Assembly (NCBI GenBank): GCA_965223085.1
Contig: OZ244981.1
Coordinates: 1,488,001-1,552,000, forward strand
DNA: 64,000 nt
Direction of reading: 5' to 3'
Source of the DNA: CBDCVO01 sp965223085
Lineage (GTDB): Bacteria; Pseudomonadota; Gammaproteobacteria; Ga0077536
Shown: positions 62,374 through 64,000 of the stretch, in pieces
Layout of the letters: the number at the start of each line of letters is the position of its first letter
Numbering within the stretch: the first letter of the stretch is position 1
Translations under genes and position numbers: made by a program
The notes under the pieces: model-generated
What the model was told of the DNA's origin: nothing
The model's database searches: none
Seen by the model: only the letters and a program-made list of their open reading frames with translations

Positions 62374-62724
62374 CTAGTCGCGTTTGAACGGAAGCACCGC
62401 GGCACTGGTTTTGCGTTGGTCGCAAATTGCGCGCCGACCGCTTAGTTGTTCGAGATTATCGAGCAGGCCGTTCTCACCGAGTACCTTTTCCCACATCATG
62501 CCGGCGATGTGATCGGCGGCTTGCAACGCGTTTGGTGCACGTTCTCGCACGTGATCGATTTGCCATTGCAATCCGCGCAAACGTTGTTGTCGATCGAGCG
62601 GCATCGATTCGATTAACGCATCGATCATCTGCTGTCGCGCGAGCTCGAAGTTATGCGGTTTATCGAGCGCTAATTTTGCCCAGTGGTCGAAATCGAATTT
62701 ATCATCAATGTTGTTATTGCTCAT
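62374..62724 (-). CDS. DUF3135 domain protein
   Basis: The 116-residue soluble protein shows the DUF3135 pattern: FDFDHWAKLALDKPHNFE at the start, LRGLQWQIDHVRERAPN in the middle, and an MM pair near residue 75. The function is unknown. ATG 62724 (MSNNNIDDKFDF) is preferred over the longer frame opening at 62766. It follows the xthA gene, same strand. Confidence 0.82.
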   Translation of the reverse strand: MSNNNIDDKFDFDHWAKLALDKPHNFELARQQMIDALIESMPLDRQQRLRGLQWQIDHVRERAPNALQAADHIAGMMWEKVLGENGLLDNLEQLSGRRAICDQRKTSAAVLPFKRD

Positions 62725-62828
62725 GAGACATGTCTCGCTACGAAGTTCAGCCCATGGTGCAAGCACCTCCTGTTAGGATAAAGAGGTCAAGTGTAAGAAT
62801 CTTGTGAGGCACGCCGCGATGTGACCGA

Positions 62829-63620
62829 CTAGTCATTCGCAAAATGGGCTATCACCGGAGCGTGATCTGAGGGCCGTTGCCAGGCTCGGGGTTCACGATC
62901 GATTTCGCAACGGTGCGCCCGCGTCGCGAGCGCCGCGCTGGCCAGGATGAGATCGATGCGCAGGCCATGGTCGCGCCGAAAGGCACCCGCACGATAATCC
63001 CACCACGAATAGTGACCATTCACTTCCACGAAATTCCTGAAAATATCTACGAATCCAGTTGCCATGATCTTCTGCAAGCTACCGCGCTCGGGTTCGCTGC
63101 ACAGGATTTTTCCGCGCCATTTGTCAGCGTCGTGCACATCGCGATCGTCTGGGGCGATATTAAAGTCTCCGACCACGACCACCCGGCCGTATTGGGCGAT
63201 CAAAGCGGGCAGCCAGTCCGTCAGCGCTTGCAGCCAGGTAAGCTTGTAAGCATACTTTTCGGTACCAACCGCGGCGCCATTGGGGACGTAGAGATTTAGC
63301 ACATACCCATGTTGCGTCGCGACACCCAGTATCCGCCGTTGCGGATCCGAAAAACCGGGGATCTCAGTGGCAACCGCTTCGATCGGCTCACGCGAGAGCA
63401 CCGCAACCCCGTTATAGCTCTTCTGTCCCGAGACCGCGGCGCTGTAGCCCACGTCGGTAAAGCTGTCGTGAGGAAAATCAGGGTCCTGGATTTTAGTTTC
63501 CTGCAAAGCAAGGTAATCAGGCCGCTGCGCGTTGAGCCATTTTTCAAGGTGTTCTTGTCGCGCGCGAATGGAATTTACATTCCATGTTGCGACTGAAAAC
63601 GTTGCCGGCGGTGGATTCAC
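62829..63620 (-). CDS. xthA: Exodeoxyribonuclease III
   Basis: ExoIII is the major AP endonuclease in base excision repair. The 263-residue protein begins VATWNVNSIRARQEHL and shows LQETKIQD (metal Glu), VVGDFNIAPDD (catalytic Asp and Asn), the FRRDHGLRIDLILAS segment, and the final SDHAPVI (catalytic Asp-His). The family length is typical. Confidence 0.96.
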   Translation of the reverse strand: MNPPPATFSVATWNVNSIRARQEHLEKWLNAQRPDYLALQETKIQDPDFPHDSFTDVGYSAAVSGQKSYNGVAVLSREPIEAVATEIPGFSDPQRRILGVATQHGYVLNLYVPNGAAVGTEKYAYKLTWLQALTDWLPALIAQYGRVVVVGDFNIAPDDRDVHDADKWRGKILCSEPERGSLQKIMATGFVDIFRNFVEVNGHYSWWDYRAGAFRRDHGLRIDLILASAALATRAHRCEIDREPRAWQRPSDHAPVIAHFAND

Positions 63621-63632
63621 CGCGCGCCGCGC

Positions 63633-64000
63633 TTAGACACGAAAGCCACCATGGCGGCGTCGCGCAAGAAAATCCATCAAATACATACCGAGACCAAACG
63701 CGACGAGGAGCACGGCGATAAGGCCGACGAGCATGGGTGTCGGCCAACGTTGCCCACTGCTGGGGCGCATGCGGTTGCCTGGTGTCGTCGGCTCGCGACT
63801 TGAAAGCTGTTTGTTTTTTTGCAGCGCGGCTTCTAATTGACGCTTAAGTTTCAAGTTCGCTTTTTCGAGTTCTGATGTCACGGTACCATCGCCGCTAGTG
63901 GCATGGGCGGCGCTGTCTTGCAACTGCTTGATTGATTTCTCAAGTTCAGTGATGCGCACCTTGTCGGCAGAAAGGTCGCTTTTCAGGCGGGTATTTTCTT
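63633..64000 (-). CDS. C-terminal part of a coiled-coil, membrane-anchored protein (SH3-domain/YgiM-like?)
   Basis: The frame stays open to the right edge of the window, so the N-terminus is missing. Visible are a charged coiled coil with KLKRQLEAALQKN, a short Pro-rich link, one membrane helix near the end (about VGLIAVLLVAFGLGMYLM) and a basic tail. This C-terminal design resembles bacterial SH3-like proteins of the YgiM type, but the SH3 domain would be off the window, so the name is tentative. Confidence 0.7.
   Translation of the reverse strand, partial: ENTRLKSDLSADKVRITELEKSIKQLQDSAAHATSGDGTVTSELEKANLKLKRQLEAALQKNKQLSSREPTTPGNRMRPSSGQRWPTPMLVGLIAVLLVAFGLGMYLMDFLARRRHGGFRV

Overview
The window looks like chromosomal DNA of a gammaproteobacterium with moderately high GC. 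Gene order is classical for the group: accB-accC-prmA-DUF3426-dusB-fis-purH-purD, hemC-hemD-hemX-hemY, gshB-tonB-yqgE-ruvX-pyrR-pyrB-pyrC', and pilV-pilW-pilX-pilY1-pilE. An autotroph-type phosphoribulokinase (21806) and a CbbQ/CbbO Rubisco-activase pair (46330-49287), together with cytochromes c4 and c5 and a DsbD/TlpA pair, suggest a Calvin-cycle chemoautotroph such as a sulfur oxidiser. The lifestyle is inference, because no RuBisCO or sulfur-oxidation gene lies in the window. There are no rRNA genes, CRISPR arrays or complete insertion sequences. Many genes start with GTG or TTG, or overlap the previous gene by 4 bases (ATGA or GTGA).

Layout. 1-1.7 kb: end of dsbD plus a TlpA-like thioredoxin. 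1.8-10.3 kb: aroQ, fatty-acid (accBC), ribosome and tRNA modification (prmA, dusB), fis and purine genes, with a possible short leader ORF overlapping the purD start. 10.3-15.2 kb: TPR protein, alkyltransferase-like protein, membrane glutaredoxin-like protein, pmbA, a repeat-bearing gap and sthA. 15.3-19.9 kb: MoxR, DUF58 and transglutaminase genes and a DUF4399 protein. 19.9-23.4 kb: msbA, phosphoribulokinase and an orphan ParA ATPase. 23.4-28 kb: heme operon on the minus strand. 28.2-37.2 kb: gshB to uvrD, including an apparently catalytically dead dihydroorotase and a PyrK-like flavoprotein.

37.2-45.2 kb is the most accessory-looking part: an orphan TRAP-type binding lipoprotein, then a minus-strand set (MetE-like methyl/alkyltransferase, short-chain dehydrogenase, HyuA, HyuB) divergent from a GntR-family regulator, with a palindromic operator candidate between them. 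This looks like a catabolic locus of unknown substrate. 45.4-49.5 kb: cytochrome c5, cbbQ, cbbO and tRNA-Arg(CCG). 49.8-51.5 kb: PilZ protein and diguanylate cyclase, convergent and overlapping. 52-59.4 kb: type IV pilus minor pilin cluster with PilY1, a PilY2-like protein and PilE. 59.5-64 kb: dsbA, cytochrome c4, engB, a terminator with a possible small RNA, rpmE, DUF3135, xthA, and the end of a coiled-coil membrane protein running off the window.

The points most worth following are the MetE-like/SDR/HyuAB locus, the inactive PyrC' with its PyrK-like partner, the autotrophy genes detached from RuBisCO (with a ParA that might position carboxysomes), and the structured RNA candidate beside rpmE.
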